Source: an uncultured Bacteroidia bacterium (GTDB lineage Bacteria > Bacteroidota > Bacteroidia > J057 > CALAJH01). Taken from it: a stretch of 64,000 bases of DNA. Positions 23,191-32,974 of this stretch are shown here, one piece after another (within the stretch, counting starts at the first letter, position 1; each line of letters opens with the position of its first letter). The position numbers were made by a program, and so were the translations under genes. The stretch spans positions 124,001-188,000 of the forward strand of contig CALAJH010000001.1 of NCBI GenBank assembly GCA_937922655.1, written 5' to 3'. Below the pieces are notes generated by a model. It saw nothing but the letters and a program-made list of their open reading frames with translations. It searched no databases and was not told where the DNA came from.

Positions 23191-25683
23191 CTATCGTCTA
23201 AAAATTCCTTGCAATCCTTCGAACTCCGCGGACGTAAACTTTTGTTTGCGCACGTGAATTTCGGTGCGGCGATTGATTCGATACAAACCGATGAGTTCGG
23301 TAATCAAATTGCGCTCGCCTTCATAAAAAAGTATCATGCGGTCGGGGTGGATGTTGCGGCGTTTCAAAAAGTTGAAAACCGCGTCCGCCCGCCGACGCGA
23401 AAGCCGAACGTTGTATTCATCCGAACCGATGGGGCAGGTATGACCTACGACCTCCAAGGCCACGTCCGGACGGTCCAAGAGCCATCGTGAAAGTTTGGAG
23501 AGCATTATCGAATCGGGCCGGCGTATCAACGCGCTGTCGAAGCCGAAATATACGGGGTAAATCACTTTCTCCAATTCGATTTTCTTCTGAACGCGATTGT
23601 CCTTGAACTCCGATCGACTAATAGGCAAGCGCAACAGCTCCGTCGTTCCCGTTTTGACGACGAGGTGAAGGTTTTTGGGTTGGGAAATCTTAAACGCGGC
23701 GCTTCCTTTGCGGTCGGTATAGGCCATTTCAGCTTCTTTGCCGTCGCTTTCCAACACAACGAGTGCGTTTTCCAAATCGTAAACTCTGGTTTCGTTCCAC
23801 CTCCCGTAGGTTTTGTACACCGCCTTTTCGACGACTTTCACGTCCACGAAATAGGGTTTGCGGTCGTAGGTCAGGGGGTCGGGAACGTCGGGAAAACGAT
23901 GGACGTACAATCCCGGCGCTTTAAGCGGTTTAAGTTTGTTCACCGGCGGCGTGCAATACAAGCATGTGTCGGCACGAAGACGATAAATGTCGAAAAATCC
24001 CGCGCCTCCCGGACGGTTCGAGGTCAAATATCCCGTCTTTCCGAGGCTGTCCAAAAAATATATGCCGATTTCGTCGTGCGACGTATTGACCGACGAACAG
24101 AGCGTATTAAGATTTTGAATGGAGGAAAACCCGGCGCCCGACGCTACGAAAACGTCGTATCCCCCCATACCCGGGTGCGCGTCCGACGCGAAATAAAGCT
24201 TGCCGTTGAAATAATAAGGAAAGGCCTCGTTGCCCAAGGTATTGACGGCTTTAAGATTTTGGGGTTTGGACCACTTTTTTCCGTCAAAACGGGTTATATA
24301 AATGTCAAAATCGCGAAGGGCGTTGCGAAGTATTTTGTTTTTGGATTTTTTCTTTTGCTCTTGCGACAATTCCGAGCCGCGTTGGGCGAACTTGCTCGTA
24401 GAATCTTTTTTAAGGACGGCTTTGTTTTTGCGCGTGGGTTTGTTGGCGGCGAAAAACATGGTTTTTCCGTCGGGGGTGAGGGCGGGGTGCGCCGTCGAAT
24501 AATTGTTCGAGCAAAAATTCAACGGTTTTACGCCCGTCCATTTGCCGTTTTGAAACTTGGCAGAATAAATTTTGAGTATTTCCTGCCCGGGAGCGCCCGG
24601 GTCGGCGGCGCCCGAGCTGACCAAAACGTTTCGGGTGAAGTAAAGGATTTGTGATACGCTGTCGTAGGCGGCGGCGCCGAAATCCACTCCCGACTGCACA
24701 AATTCGCCGTCCATGAGCCGCGGATATCCAAGGTAACGTCCGTTTTCCCGTTCGATGGTCAAAAACTTGGAGAACGGTTCTCCCGGGCGAGAGCTAACCG
24801 GCCCTGCGGACTTGTCTCCGCCGCGTGTTTTGGTTCCATCCGGCTTGCGCGACGTCCAAACCAAATCCCCGTTGACGACCAACGGAGAATAGTCCGATTG
24901 TTCGGTACTGAGCGTTTGGTCGAGTTCGGTTTTATAACATATGGTTGGAAAGCAATCGAGCGGACGTTTTTTGCCCGGTTTGTAATCGCAACGTATCGTT
25001 ACGCGCGGAGCCAAACTTTTTTCCATGTTTTGGATTTTGAGGGCGCTGTCACAGGCGGCGTAGAGCCGTTCGTACCTAAGGGCGTCGGCCCCCGGCAAGC
25101 CGTTCGTACGTTCCAATACATTTTGCGCTTCTTGATAACGCCCTAAAGCTTTAAGCGTAAACGCGTATTCAAATGCATCTTCCCCGCTTCGAAGCGGCAA
25201 TTTTTCGTACCATTTCAACGCGTCTTTATATTGATAATTTTTGCGATAAGCATAGGCCAGCCTTCGCGCGATTTCATATTCCGCCGTGTCGTTTTCCGTA
25301 AGTTGTAAATACAGGTTGATGGCCGCGCCATAGTCCATCGCGTCGAAAGCGTCTTGTGCTTGGGCAAGCAGGCGCTTGCGACGACGTTCCGCCGCCTTGA
25401 CCGAATCGCTCGCCGCCGTGTTTTTTTCCGTTTTGGCCACAACTTTTTGGGCGCTGTCGGATTTGTTTCGGGAAACGTCCGCTTTAACCACCGCCTTTTG
25501 CGATGTATCCCGATTTTGCGCTTTGACGCGCGGCGTACGGGACAAAGAATCGTTTTTGGCGGCGCCAACCGTTGAATCGCGCTTTTCGGCCTTGATTTTG
25601 GGCGTTTTGGCGGGCGGGTTTTCGTCGGTTTGCGCGCAAACCGTCGTCCAACACAAACTTAATGCAAGAATTATCAGCCTCAT
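23191..25683 (-). CDS. PorE-like protein: TPR, WD40-like (PD40) propeller, carboxypeptidase-regulatory and OmpA domains
   Basis: An 830-residue exported protein. The signal peptide ends TTVCAQ. A Lys/Ser-rich linker holds an imperfect repeat (TPKIKAEKRDST, TPRVKAQNRDTS). TPR-like helices lie at ~120-220, then PD40 beta-propeller repeats (LVWTSRKPDGTK, ALTPDGKTMFFAANKP, YFASDAHPGMGGYDV, GYLTSNRPGG), a small regulatory beta-sandwich, and a C-terminal OmpA domain (VVGHTCPIGSDEYNVRLSRRRADAV) that would bind peptidoglycan. This order is that of T9SS PorE and of the OmpA proteins encoded beside SprF. It probably anchors the SprF-like barrel and its adhesin to the cell wall. Gaps of 5 and 2 bp tie it to its neighbours. 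Confidence 0.85.
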   Translation of the reverse strand: MRLIILALSLCWTTVCAQTDENPPAKTPKIKAEKRDSTVGAAKNDSLSRTPRVKAQNRDTSQKAVVKADVSRNKSDSAQKVVAKTEKNTAASDSVKAAERRRKRLLAQAQDAFDAMDYGAAINLYLQLTENDTAEYEIARRLAYAYRKNYQYKDALKWYEKLPLRSGEDAFEYAFTLKALGRYQEAQNVLERTNGLPGADALRYERLYAACDSALKIQNMEKSLAPRVTIRCDYKPGKKRPLDCFPTICYKTELDQTLSTEQSDYSPLVVNGDLVWTSRKPDGTKTRGGDKSAGPVSSRPGEPFSKFLTIERENGRYLGYPRLMDGEFVQSGVDFGAAAYDSVSQILYFTRNVLVSSGAADPGAPGQEILKIYSAKFQNGKWTGVKPLNFCSNNYSTAHPALTPDGKTMFFAANKPTRKNKAVLKKDSTSKFAQRGSELSQEQKKKSKNKILRNALRDFDIYITRFDGKKWSKPQNLKAVNTLGNEAFPYYFNGKLYFASDAHPGMGGYDVFVASGAGFSSIQNLNTLCSSVNTSHDEIGIYFLDSLGKTGYLTSNRPGGAGFFDIYRLRADTCLYCTPPVNKLKPLKAPGLYVHRFPDVPDPLTYDRKPYFVDVKVVEKAVYKTYGRWNETRVYDLENALVVLESDGKEAEMAYTDRKGSAAFKISQPKNLHLVVKTGTTELLRLPISRSEFKDNRVQKKIELEKVIYPVYFGFDSALIRRPDSIMLSKLSRWLLDRPDVALEVVGHTCPIGSDEYNVRLSRRRADAVFNFLKRRNIHPDRMILFYEGERNLITELIGLYRINRRTEIHVRKQKFTSAEFEGLQGIFRR

Positions 25684-25688
25684 GGGTC

Positions 25689-26618
25689 TTAGAAATATTC
25701 GGGGGTGATGAGGTTGTAGGTGCGTCCGGATTTGCGGCCCGGACAAAGCCGATAGCCCACGGTAACTTCATGCGTTCCCAGCGTGTTGCGCATCCCCAAA
25801 CGTGCGACCGTTACGTCAAACGAATAACCGACGCGCAACGAACGTTCAAGTAAAAACACGCCCGCGTTGAACACCATCGCGTCGCGGAAGCGGTAGCCGG
25901 CGCCAACCCAAAACAGTCGGTAAAGCATGACGTTGGCGTTGAGGTCGAATTGGAACGGGGCGTGGGCCGCGAATTTGACGAGCGTCGAAGGGGTAAGGGT
26001 AATATCTTCGGTAAGATATACGTCGTATCCGCCGGTAAAAAAGAAGTGGCGGCGAAGCGCCGTTCCCAGCGCCTGATAATAAACGGGCATGGGAAATTCG
26101 GCCAAACGCAAAATGGAAAATCCTGCGTAAGCCCGGCGGTTGTGATAAAAAATCCCGGCGCCAAAGTCGGGCAAAACCGCCGTTTTATGTCCCGCCAAAA
26201 ACAACGGGTCGTCGGCATCGGCGTAACGAATCATATCGGGGTCGACGCCGTAGATTTGCATGGCCGCCTGCAGGCCCAAAGCCAACGCACCGTCGCCAAC
26301 GGGAATGCGAAACGCATAACTCAGTCCCAATCCCCCGTTGCGAAACGCCCCCAAAACATCGGTGTGAATAAACGCTCCAAAGCCCGAACGCAATTTCGGA
26401 ACCCCAATATGACCGTTGGCTCCGAAGGTGCGCGGCGCACCCGGAAAACTCGTCCATTGATGGCGGTATTGGGCATTGAGTTGAAGGCACGACGACGGCC
26501 CGACGCTCGCCGGATTGTACGCCGCACGATTGAACATATACTGGCTAAACGTCGTCTCTTGTTGTGCAGCGGCGTTCAACGCCGTTGTCGTCGCAATAAT
26601 CGTCAGTAGCTTTTTCAT
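25689..26618 (-). CDS. PorP/SprF family type IX secretion outer-membrane protein
   Basis: A 309-residue protein starting MKKLLTIIATTTALNAAAQ, a signal peptide. It has the family's N-terminal pattern (TTFSQYMFNRAAYNPASVG) and barrel strands through GAGYRFRDAMVFNAGVFL to the C-terminal VGYRLCP segment. PorP/SprF proteins sit in the outer membrane and are required for secretion or surface attachment of cargo with the type B C-terminal domain. Exactly such cargo is encoded 5 bp upstream. ATG 26618 is chosen because it gives the signal peptide and follows the adhesin stop; the longer frame adds 50 non-conserved residues. Confidence 0.92.
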   Translation of the reverse strand: MKKLLTIIATTTALNAAAQQETTFSQYMFNRAAYNPASVGPSSCLQLNAQYRHQWTSFPGAPRTFGANGHIGVPKLRSGFGAFIHTDVLGAFRNGGLGLSYAFRIPVGDGALALGLQAAMQIYGVDPDMIRYADADDPLFLAGHKTAVLPDFGAGIFYHNRRAYAGFSILRLAEFPMPVYYQALGTALRRHFFFTGGYDVYLTEDITLTPSTLVKFAAHAPFQFDLNANVMLYRLFWVGAGYRFRDAMVFNAGVFLLERSLRVGYSFDVTVARLGMRNTLGTHEVTVGYRLCPGRKSGRTYNLITPEYF

Positions 26619-26623
26619 CGTTA

Positions 26624-29548
26624 TTAGCGCAAAATGGTCAAATGGCTTTTTATCGGCTCGGTTTCGCACTTGTTGAATTGCAAAAGAAAATAGTAAGTTC
26701 CTTCGGGAAGGTTGTCGCCCGTCCAGTCGTTGCGGTAGGGTGCGGCTTCGTAAACCAACGTTCCCCAACGGTTGAACACCTGCAAGGTCGCCAACGGAAA
26801 TCGGTCGGTAAGGTTGTCCACGACCTCGAAAACGTCGTTTTTACCGTCGCCGTTGGGAGTAAAGGCGTTGCGCAATTCAAACGGCCCGATGGGAACGACG
26901 ACGACGTTGCCCGGCGCGGAAAGTTCGTCCTCGTCGTCGAGGACGTCGTTACAGTTGCGGTCGCTTTTGACACGGGCGTAAACCGCGTCGCATTCTCCAA
27001 TAGCACGGGGCAAATCGGGCGTTTCCCAACTTCCGTCAGGTGCAACAACGGCCAAACCCACCGGTTGGTCGTTTATATACAGAGTTACCGCGGCTTGTAA
27101 AACGGCGCCCGTGGTCAAGCGCGAAAAATTCACCCGTCCTTGGGCCGAGGTTCCGTTGACGGCGACCGACTTCGGGTCTACGAACGGCGGCGAAACCACG
27201 GGTGAAAAACGCACTTCCACTCGCGCCGTATCCGTGCATCCCGAAACGGTGTCCGTGCCCATAACGGTATAGGTCATGGTCGAATCGACGTAAAACGCCC
27301 GAACCTCGGCGCCCGAAACGGCGCTTAAGCCCAAGGCGGGAGACCACGCGTAAACATGGGCTCCGCTTGCGGTTAAACGGCCGTCGTTTTCTTCGGGCAA
27401 AACGCAAAGTTTTGCGTCGTCGGCGCCGTTGACCACGACGTTGGGCGGCGGTACGACTTCCAACGGCACAAGTATGTTGGCCGTACAACCGTCGGGATGT
27501 CGGGCGAAAACGGTATAATAACGCGTTCCGGGCGGACCGACGACGTCGACGTCCAGTACGGCGCCGACTCCTACTTCCTCCTCGTCCAACTCCCATGTGT
27601 AAACGCAGTTGTTGCAAGGAGTGCGGTCGCTGAAAACGGCGCGGGCGACGAGCGTTCGTGATTGCCCCGGACAAGCACGGCGCGGCGCTTCGGCTTCAAC
27701 GCTCATCGTCACCGTTTCCACACGTACGCTTCGCGTCTGTTCGCAAATTACGCCGTTGGGAAAGGTCGCCGAATTCGGATAAACCGCACGAACCGTAACG
27801 GTGTAGGTTTGGTTGAAAAGCGGAGTAACGCTAAACGTCGGCCCGGAGGCGTTGCCCGGTTGCCAATTGTACTCTATTTGCCCCCCTTTGGCCTCGACTT
27901 CGTCAAGGTTCAACACGCCGACGGAAAGCAAGGCTTGGTTCGGTAAACACAATTTGACCAACGGATTGACGGCCACCTCGGGCGACGGTAAAAACGAAAC
28001 GCTCACCGTCGTTTCGTCGAAACAACCCGTGCCGGGTTCGACCGCCCTAACGTAATAAGTAACGTCGGTAACGCCGGGTGGGGGAAAAAGAATGTTGGTG
28101 TTGCCGTTGCCTTCAAAAACGTTGCCGGCATCGTCGCGCCAAAAAAATTGCGCGGGACGGTTGGCAACGGCGGTAACGGTAACGCCGGTACGGGTGCAAC
28201 CGCCCGCCGTCGCCGTCGCCGTCACCGTCAAAGGGCCGACTTGCGTCGGCGTGCCGAGCGTATAAGTGGCGGTGCAGGTATCGACGTCGTCGGCGCCGGA
28301 GGGATGGAACTGCCATGCGGTAACGGTGTACGACGCACCGGGCGTATGCGAAACCGAGGCCCGGCTGCACAACGGCGGATTCAAACACGGATTGAGTATA
28401 TTCGGACCGGGCGTCCAAACATAACGAAAAGTGGAAGCGTTTTCGGGGTCGAGAAGATTGACGGCGGTGAACGTGCCGTTTATCGGCCCTTGCGAACTTT
28501 GACACCACAACGCCGACGGGTCGGAAACGACCTGTATTTCGGGTGCGGAATAAATTTCCACTTCCAACGTTCGGGTCGCGGTGCACCCGTCAACGCTTAA
28601 TCCTTCGAACGTCAGGGTGTATCTTCCCGGCGGACCGCTGAAAGTATAATCCCCGCCCACCACCGCAGGCGGAATTAAATTGCCGACGGGAGGATCGACC
28701 CTACCGGTAAACGTTCCGTTGCCCAAGACTTGAATGGAAATCAAGTCGTTTTCGCATACCGTTGGGTCGGGAGAAAACAAAACAAAATTAAACGGCGAGG
28801 CTCCGGGATTGACGACGACGTCGACGCTCGTGGTGTCCGAACAGCCGGCGACGTTCGTCGCCACACAGGTAAAAGATTGAGACGTTTGCATCGAAGAAAT
28901 CGTCAGCGTCGAACCCGAATGCCCGCCCGGAAGCCACTCGTAAGTTACGCCGGGGTCGCCGCTGTTGTTGTTGGCGGTAAGCACAACGTTGGCGCCGGGA
29001 CAAATCAATCCGCCCGGACTAACGTTCACCGCAATCGACGGCGTAGGTACGGCAACGACGGTAAACGTCTGCAAAGAAGTACAGGCGCCTTGCGTTCCCG
29101 TAACGGTGTAGGTCGTTGTCTGCGTAGGCGTTACGCTTATCGAAGAACTTTGAATGCCACCGTTCCAAACCCATTGGGTTGCGCCCGAAGCGCTTAAAAC
29201 GACCTCCGTCCCCGAACAAACGACCGTATCCGTCGCGGAAATCGAAATTTGCGGCAAAACAACGACCGTCGCGCTGTCGATACACGTCGTCCCGCCTACG
29301 TTTATCACGACGGTGTAAACGGTGGTGGTCGCGGGATTGGCAACGGGATTGGCGATATTGGGGTCGCTCAAGCCCGTAGCGGGACTCCATTGGTAACTTG
29401 CGCCGCCGACGGCCGTCAGTTGCACCGAGTTTCCGCCGCAAAGTTGGGTTTGCGCGGGAGTTATGCCAACGCTCGTACAATTTTGCGCGACGGCGACGTG
29501 CCAAAACGATATTAGCATCATTATTGACACGGCAACATTAGTTATCAT
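26624..29548 (-). CDS. Ig/PKD-repeat surface adhesin with type B gliding-motility C-terminal domain
   Basis: A 974-residue exported protein. The signal peptide ends HVAVAQ. About ten Ig-like or PKD-like modules follow, each with the CxG...V.LTA...YQWSPATGLS kind of core. The last ~85 residues, FTPNGDGKNDVFEV...FNRWGTLVYEA...LPEGTYYFLLQF, are the gliding-motility-associated (CHU_C, T9SS type B) sorting domain. It is predicted to be exported by T9SS and retained on the surface. It heads the operon with the SprF-like, PorE-like and gpsA genes, downstream of a good promoter. The start at 29548 is supported by the promoter at 29585-29612, which excludes the longer frame. Confidence 0.9.
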   Translation of the reverse strand: MITNVAVSIMMLISFWHVAVAQNCTSVGITPAQTQLCGGNSVQLTAVGGASYQWSPATGLSDPNIANPVANPATTTVYTVVINVGGTTCIDSATVVVLPQISISATDTVVCSGTEVVLSASGATQWVWNGGIQSSSISVTPTQTTTYTVTGTQGACTSLQTFTVVAVPTPSIAVNVSPGGLICPGANVVLTANNNSGDPGVTYEWLPGGHSGSTLTISSMQTSQSFTCVATNVAGCSDTTSVDVVVNPGASPFNFVLFSPDPTVCENDLISIQVLGNGTFTGRVDPPVGNLIPPAVVGGDYTFSGPPGRYTLTFEGLSVDGCTATRTLEVEIYSAPEIQVVSDPSALWCQSSQGPINGTFTAVNLLDPENASTFRYVWTPGPNILNPCLNPPLCSRASVSHTPGASYTVTAWQFHPSGADDVDTCTATYTLGTPTQVGPLTVTATATAGGCTRTGVTVTAVANRPAQFFWRDDAGNVFEGNGNTNILFPPPGVTDVTYYVRAVEPGTGCFDETTVSVSFLPSPEVAVNPLVKLCLPNQALLSVGVLNLDEVEAKGGQIEYNWQPGNASGPTFSVTPLFNQTYTVTVRAVYPNSATFPNGVICEQTRSVRVETVTMSVEAEAPRRACPGQSRTLVARAVFSDRTPCNNCVYTWELDEEEVGVGAVLDVDVVGPPGTRYYTVFARHPDGCTANILVPLEVVPPPNVVVNGADDAKLCVLPEENDGRLTASGAHVYAWSPALGLSAVSGAEVRAFYVDSTMTYTVMGTDTVSGCTDTARVEVRFSPVVSPPFVDPKSVAVNGTSAQGRVNFSRLTTGAVLQAAVTLYINDQPVGLAVVAPDGSWETPDLPRAIGECDAVYARVKSDRNCNDVLDDEDELSAPGNVVVVPIGPFELRNAFTPNGDGKNDVFEVVDNLTDRFPLATLQVFNRWGTLVYEAAPYRNDWTGDNLPEGTYYFLLQFNKCETEPIKSHLTILR

Positions 29549-29584
29549 AATGTATTTAACTTTTGAATAATGGCAATCGCGGTG

Positions 29585-29612
29585 CAAATATAAGCACATT
29601 TTTGTCTTGCAA
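29585..29612 (-). promoter_or_regulatory. Promoter of the adhesin/SprF/PorE/gpsA operon
   Basis: On the minus strand TTG (29610-29612) precedes TATATTTG (29585-29592) by 17 bases; the -7 box is an exact TAnnTTTG match. Transcription would start near 29578, giving a leader of about 30 bases. It excludes in-frame starts upstream of 29548. Confidence 0.55.
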
Positions 29613-29953
29613 GTCCCCCACCCTCCCCTATTTCTAATCAAATCATAAGAACGCTCCTTTTTGGGGTTACAAGGGTTGCGTTGAAAAAAACAATTTTCCG
29701 TTTTATTTTGGTTTTCGAGCGGGATTTTTCGTGCGATTCGGGACTTTTCGACCGGGCGCCACGAAGCCATGCTTTACGGCCGTGATTTTAGGAACTTCCA
29801 CGGGGAATGAACGTCTTCATCCGTTCCCGCGCCGTTCGACCAAACGTTCGGATTTTTTAATCCAAGTAAAACAAAGGCTGTGGACTTTTGCCAAACGATA
29901 CAAATTACGAATGCGTTATGAATACGGACAAAACGAGACGCCGAAGATTATTT

Positions 29954-29985
29954 TTTGTATGTTTCACACAAGGTTCGTAAAATTG
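29954..29985 (+). promoter_or_regulatory. Promoter candidate, mqnA operon
   Basis: TTTG (29954-29957, in a T-run) is followed after 20 bases by TAAAATTG (29978-29985), one mismatch from TAnnTTTG. The ATG lies 8 bases beyond, so the transcript would be nearly leaderless. Confidence 0.45.
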
Positions 29986-29993
29986 CATAAAAT

Positions 29994-30752
29994 ATGAAAA
30001 AGGTCGTCGCGGTATCGTACTTGAACACGCGGCCGTTCACCGACGGAATTACGCGGGGGATGGATGCTTCGGAATACGTCTTGGAAACGATGACGCCGTC
30101 GGAATGCGGACGCGCGTTTCTTTCGGGCGAGGCGGACGTGGCGTTGGTTCCCGCCGCCGTCTTGGCCGATCCCCGTTTCGACGGAGAGATGCAAACCCGG
30201 TTTTGCATCGGCGCCAAGGGCAAGGTGGATTCGGTCTATTTGTTTTCCGACGTCCCCGTTCGACAAATCGAAACGATGATTTTGGACGCCGATTCACGCA
30301 CCTCCAACCAATTGGCGCAAATTCTGGCCCGCCACCATTGGAAAATCAATCCCGAAATACTGCCGCCCGGCGCCCCCGTTTACGGTACCCGATACGGGAC
30401 GGTTTCCATAGGCGACAAGGCCGTGCCGCTAAAAGACAAGTTTGCTTACGCCTACGATTTAGCCTCCGAATGGGCCGACTTTACCGCCCGCTTTTACGGC
30501 GAAAGACTCCCTTTTGTTTTTGCGGTTTGGGTACACAAAAACGTCGAAGAGCCGTGGCTTCAACGTTGGTACGCCGCGCTCGAAGACGGCGTCAAGCACG
30601 CCGCCGAATCCGCGCGACGTTGGGCCTCCTTTTACGGCATGACCCCCGAAAAAGCCCAATATTACCTTACCCAATCGATTGATTATGAATTGAACGATTG
30701 CAAATTCACGGCGTTGTCGTTGTTTTTGGATTTGTGCGGCGTAAAAGTATGA
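29994..30752 (+). CDS. mqnA: Chorismate dehydratase MqnA (futalosine menaquinone pathway)
   Basis: Converts chorismate to 3-enolpyruvylbenzoate, the first step of the futalosine route to menaquinone, in the cytosol. The 252-residue protein has the MqnA start VVAVSYLNTRPFTDG, then GEADVALVPAAVLAD, LDADSRTSNQLAQIL and GDKAVPL, a periplasmic-binding-like fold used as an enzyme. Length and motif order fit MqnA better than the paralogue MqnD. It overlaps the next gene in an ATGA junction (30749-30752). Other mqn genes are not in the window. It implies menaquinone respiration, consistent with nuoM. Confidence 0.9.
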   Translation: MKKVVAVSYLNTRPFTDGITRGMDASEYVLETMTPSECGRAFLSGEADVALVPAAVLADPRFDGEMQTRFCIGAKGKVDSVYLFSDVPVRQIETMILDADSRTSNQLAQILARHHWKINPEILPPGAPVYGTRYGTVSIGDKAVPLKDKFAYAYDLASEWADFTARFYGERLPFVFAVWVHKNVEEPWLQRWYAALEDGVKHAAESARRWASFYGMTPEKAQYYLTQSIDYELNDCKFTALSLFLDLCGVKV

Positions 30753-32248
30753 GAACGATATTACCGTTGTTATTGGCGACAATCATGGGCACGGCGTTGT
30801 CGGGATGCGGCGCGATGTACCGGATATCGGCGGATCTCGCCGCCGACATCCAGCGTGTTACCGCCTTTCCCACCGTTTCCATACCGCCGTCGTCGAAGCC
30901 CAAGCCGTTGCCGCAATTGTCGCGCAACAAACCCCTACCCCACCTCGAACAGTGGATTTACCCCTTCGACTCCAAAGGCCGGCGTTACATAAAAAAGTCC
31001 AAAAACTTCAAGGATTTTTTGAAACGCACGGGTACCACGGCGTTCATCGTCTGCAAAAACGATACAATAATCCACGAAAGCTATGCGGGCAAAGGCAATC
31101 GGCGACACACGCCTCAAATCTATTCGACGACCAAGTCCATTGTGTCGGCGTTGGTGGGCATTGCGTTGGCAGAGGGCGCCTTCGCGAGTTTGGACCAGAA
31201 AGTCAGCGATTTTTTCCCCGAATTTGCCCAAGACGAACGGCGGCACATCACCCTCGGGCATTTGATTCACATGCAATCGGGACTCAACCATCAGGATTGG
31301 AAATACATTTCAAAGGTCATTCGTCTTTATTACGGCGGCAGTCCCGACGGTTTGATACGTCGTTCCAAAGCCATCCATCCCGCCGGCACGCATTTCGCCT
31401 ATAAATCGTTGGACACCCAGATTTTGGGCATGTGCCTTGAACGGGCGACGGGCAAACCGATTGAAAAATACTTTTACGAAAAACTTTGGAACCCTCTGGG
31501 CGCCGAATCCGGAGCGAAGTGGCTATACAGCAAAAAATGGGGCGGCTCGGCGAAAATGTACGGGGGATTGTGCGCCACGGCCCGCGATTTGGTACGCTTC
31601 GGACAAATGTATCTGCATTACGGCGCGGTGGACAGCCAACAAATCGTACCCCGCCGGTGGACGGAACTTCCCGCCATCCCCGACACCACCGACGGCAAAT
31701 TTTGGGCCTATTCCTACGGTTGGTGGCGTTTTATGATGATGCGCGACTTTAGCTTTTCGCCCACGCCGTTTTTCGCCACGGGTTTGGGCTGGCAAAGGAT
31801 TTACGTGGACAGACAAACGAATACGGTCATCGTACGATTGGGTAAAAAGCGTGGCCATGTGGAATGGACGCACGCCTGCCGGGTACTTTCCCGTTATCCC
31901 AACGAGCCGTTGATATACGAAACCGCGCCGCGCAACGCCATGCCGCTTGTCGGACGTTATCGTTCGTTGGACGGAAAGTCGGCCGTCGTCCAATATTCGC
32001 AAGGGAACCTTTCGGTCAAGGCATTCGGCAAAAAAATGAATTTTCTGCCCGAAACGGACTTGTCGTTTTCCGCGCCCGAACACCGCGCCAAAGCCTTGTT
32101 TTTGCGGGAAAACGGAAAAATTGCCGCCGTGCAAGTGGACACATGGAGCGAAAGCGGTTTGTTTTACAAGGTAGTAACTCCCCGGAAACGTTCCGCGTTG
32201 GAATTTCGTAAAGAAGCCGACGCCGTGGCTTTTCAAAGGGGTCGATAA
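30749..32248 (+). CDS. Serine hydrolase of the beta-lactamase (class C) family, lipoprotein
   Basis: A 499-residue lipoprotein: the signal peptide ends TALSGC (Cys20). The hydrolase domain has the nucleophile motif STTKSIVSALVGIAL (Ser-x-x-Lys), then the YKSLDT segment in place of Tyr-x-Asn and a C-terminal beta-sandwich extension of ~90 residues. Family members include D-aminopeptidases, esterases and penicillin-binding-type hydrolases; true beta-lactamase activity is not implied. The ATG at 30749 overlaps the mqnA TGA, and its own TAA shares one base with the recO ATG (TAATG at 32246-32250), so the three genes are translationally coupled. Confidence 0.85.
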   Translation: MRTILPLLLATIMGTALSGCGAMYRISADLAADIQRVTAFPTVSIPPSSKPKPLPQLSRNKPLPHLEQWIYPFDSKGRRYIKKSKNFKDFLKRTGTTAFIVCKNDTIIHESYAGKGNRRHTPQIYSTTKSIVSALVGIALAEGAFASLDQKVSDFFPEFAQDERRHITLGHLIHMQSGLNHQDWKYISKVIRLYYGGSPDGLIRRSKAIHPAGTHFAYKSLDTQILGMCLERATGKPIEKYFYEKLWNPLGAESGAKWLYSKKWGGSAKMYGGLCATARDLVRFGQMYLHYGAVDSQQIVPRRWTELPAIPDTTDGKFWAYSYGWWRFMMMRDFSFSPTPFFATGLGWQRIYVDRQTNTVIVRLGKKRGHVEWTHACRVLSRYPNEPLIYETAPRNAMPLVGRYRSLDGKSAVVQYSQGNLSVKAFGKKMNFLPETDLSFSAPEHRAKALFLRENGKIAAVQVDTWSESGLFYKVVTPRKRSALEFRKEADAVAFQRGR

Positions 32249-32898
32249 TGTTGGTTCGGGTGGAGGCGGTGGTTTTGCGCACCGTTGCATACCAAGACTA
32301 TTCGAAGATACTCACCGTCTATTCCGCCGACGAGGGCCTGACGGACCTCGTCAAAAAAGGACGTCGTCCGCCCGTACAGCCCTTGTCGCTTTTCGAGTTC
32401 GTTTACCGCAAAAAACCGGGTTACGAACTTTACACCGTCCGGGATTGTGTGCCTTCGCGGGTCTACGCCACGCTCAACGACGAGCCGCTCAAAATGATGT
32501 ACGGCATGTACGCGGCCGAAGTGTTTTTGAGTTTGGTGGTGGAAAGGGAGGCGAACCCCGAACTTTTTGCCCGGCTTCGACGGTTTTTGGTGGAGCTCGA
32601 CGAATCGGTTACGGGCCTTTACGGAATAACGACCAATTTTTTAGCGGATTTGACGGCGTTCGCGGGTTATTCGCCCGAAGGCAGGGTGTTCAACCCCAAA
32701 ACCGGACGCCTCGAAGAGGACGGCGCCGACGAGGCCGGACGATGGATGGCCCGTTATTTCGGGTCCGTCCCGCCGCCGGAGCCGCCCAAGGCCTTGCGAC
32801 CTAAAATTTGGGAAGCTTTTGTACGTTTTTGGGAGTTGCACGTACCGGAATTCCGAAGGCCTAAATCGTGGGACGTTTTCAAAGAATTTTTTGAATAA
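32248..32898 (+). CDS. recO: DNA repair protein RecO
   Basis: Helps load RecA on SSB-coated single-stranded DNA and anneals strands in the RecFOR pathway. The 216-residue protein has the N-terminal OB fold (VLRTVAYQDYSKILTVYSADEGLTDLVKKG) and the helical C-terminal domain. The zinc-finger cysteines of some RecO proteins are absent. It is the third gene of the coupled mqnA unit; the functions appear unrelated. Confidence 0.85.
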   Translation: MLVRVEAVVLRTVAYQDYSKILTVYSADEGLTDLVKKGRRPPVQPLSLFEFVYRKKPGYELYTVRDCVPSRVYATLNDEPLKMMYGMYAAEVFLSLVVEREANPELFARLRRFLVELDESVTGLYGITTNFLADLTAFAGYSPEGRVFNPKTGRLEEDGADEAGRWMARYFGSVPPPEPPKALRPKIWEAFVRFWELHVPEFRRPKSWDVFKEFFE

Positions 32899-32974
32899 CC
32901 ATTGATGAATTTTTTTTCATTCAAATGTGTTTTCAAAACAAATCGTTAATTTTACGCACTTAATTACAATTCAA

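Larger units (their letters stand above)
29549..29993. other. Divergent intergenic region, adhesin operon / mqnA
   Basis: 445 bp. The minus-strand side holds the adhesin promoter (29585-29612) and the plus-strand side the mqnA promoter (29954-29985). The ~340 bp between has no recognised RNA gene, and its open frames lack coding support. Confidence 0.5.
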
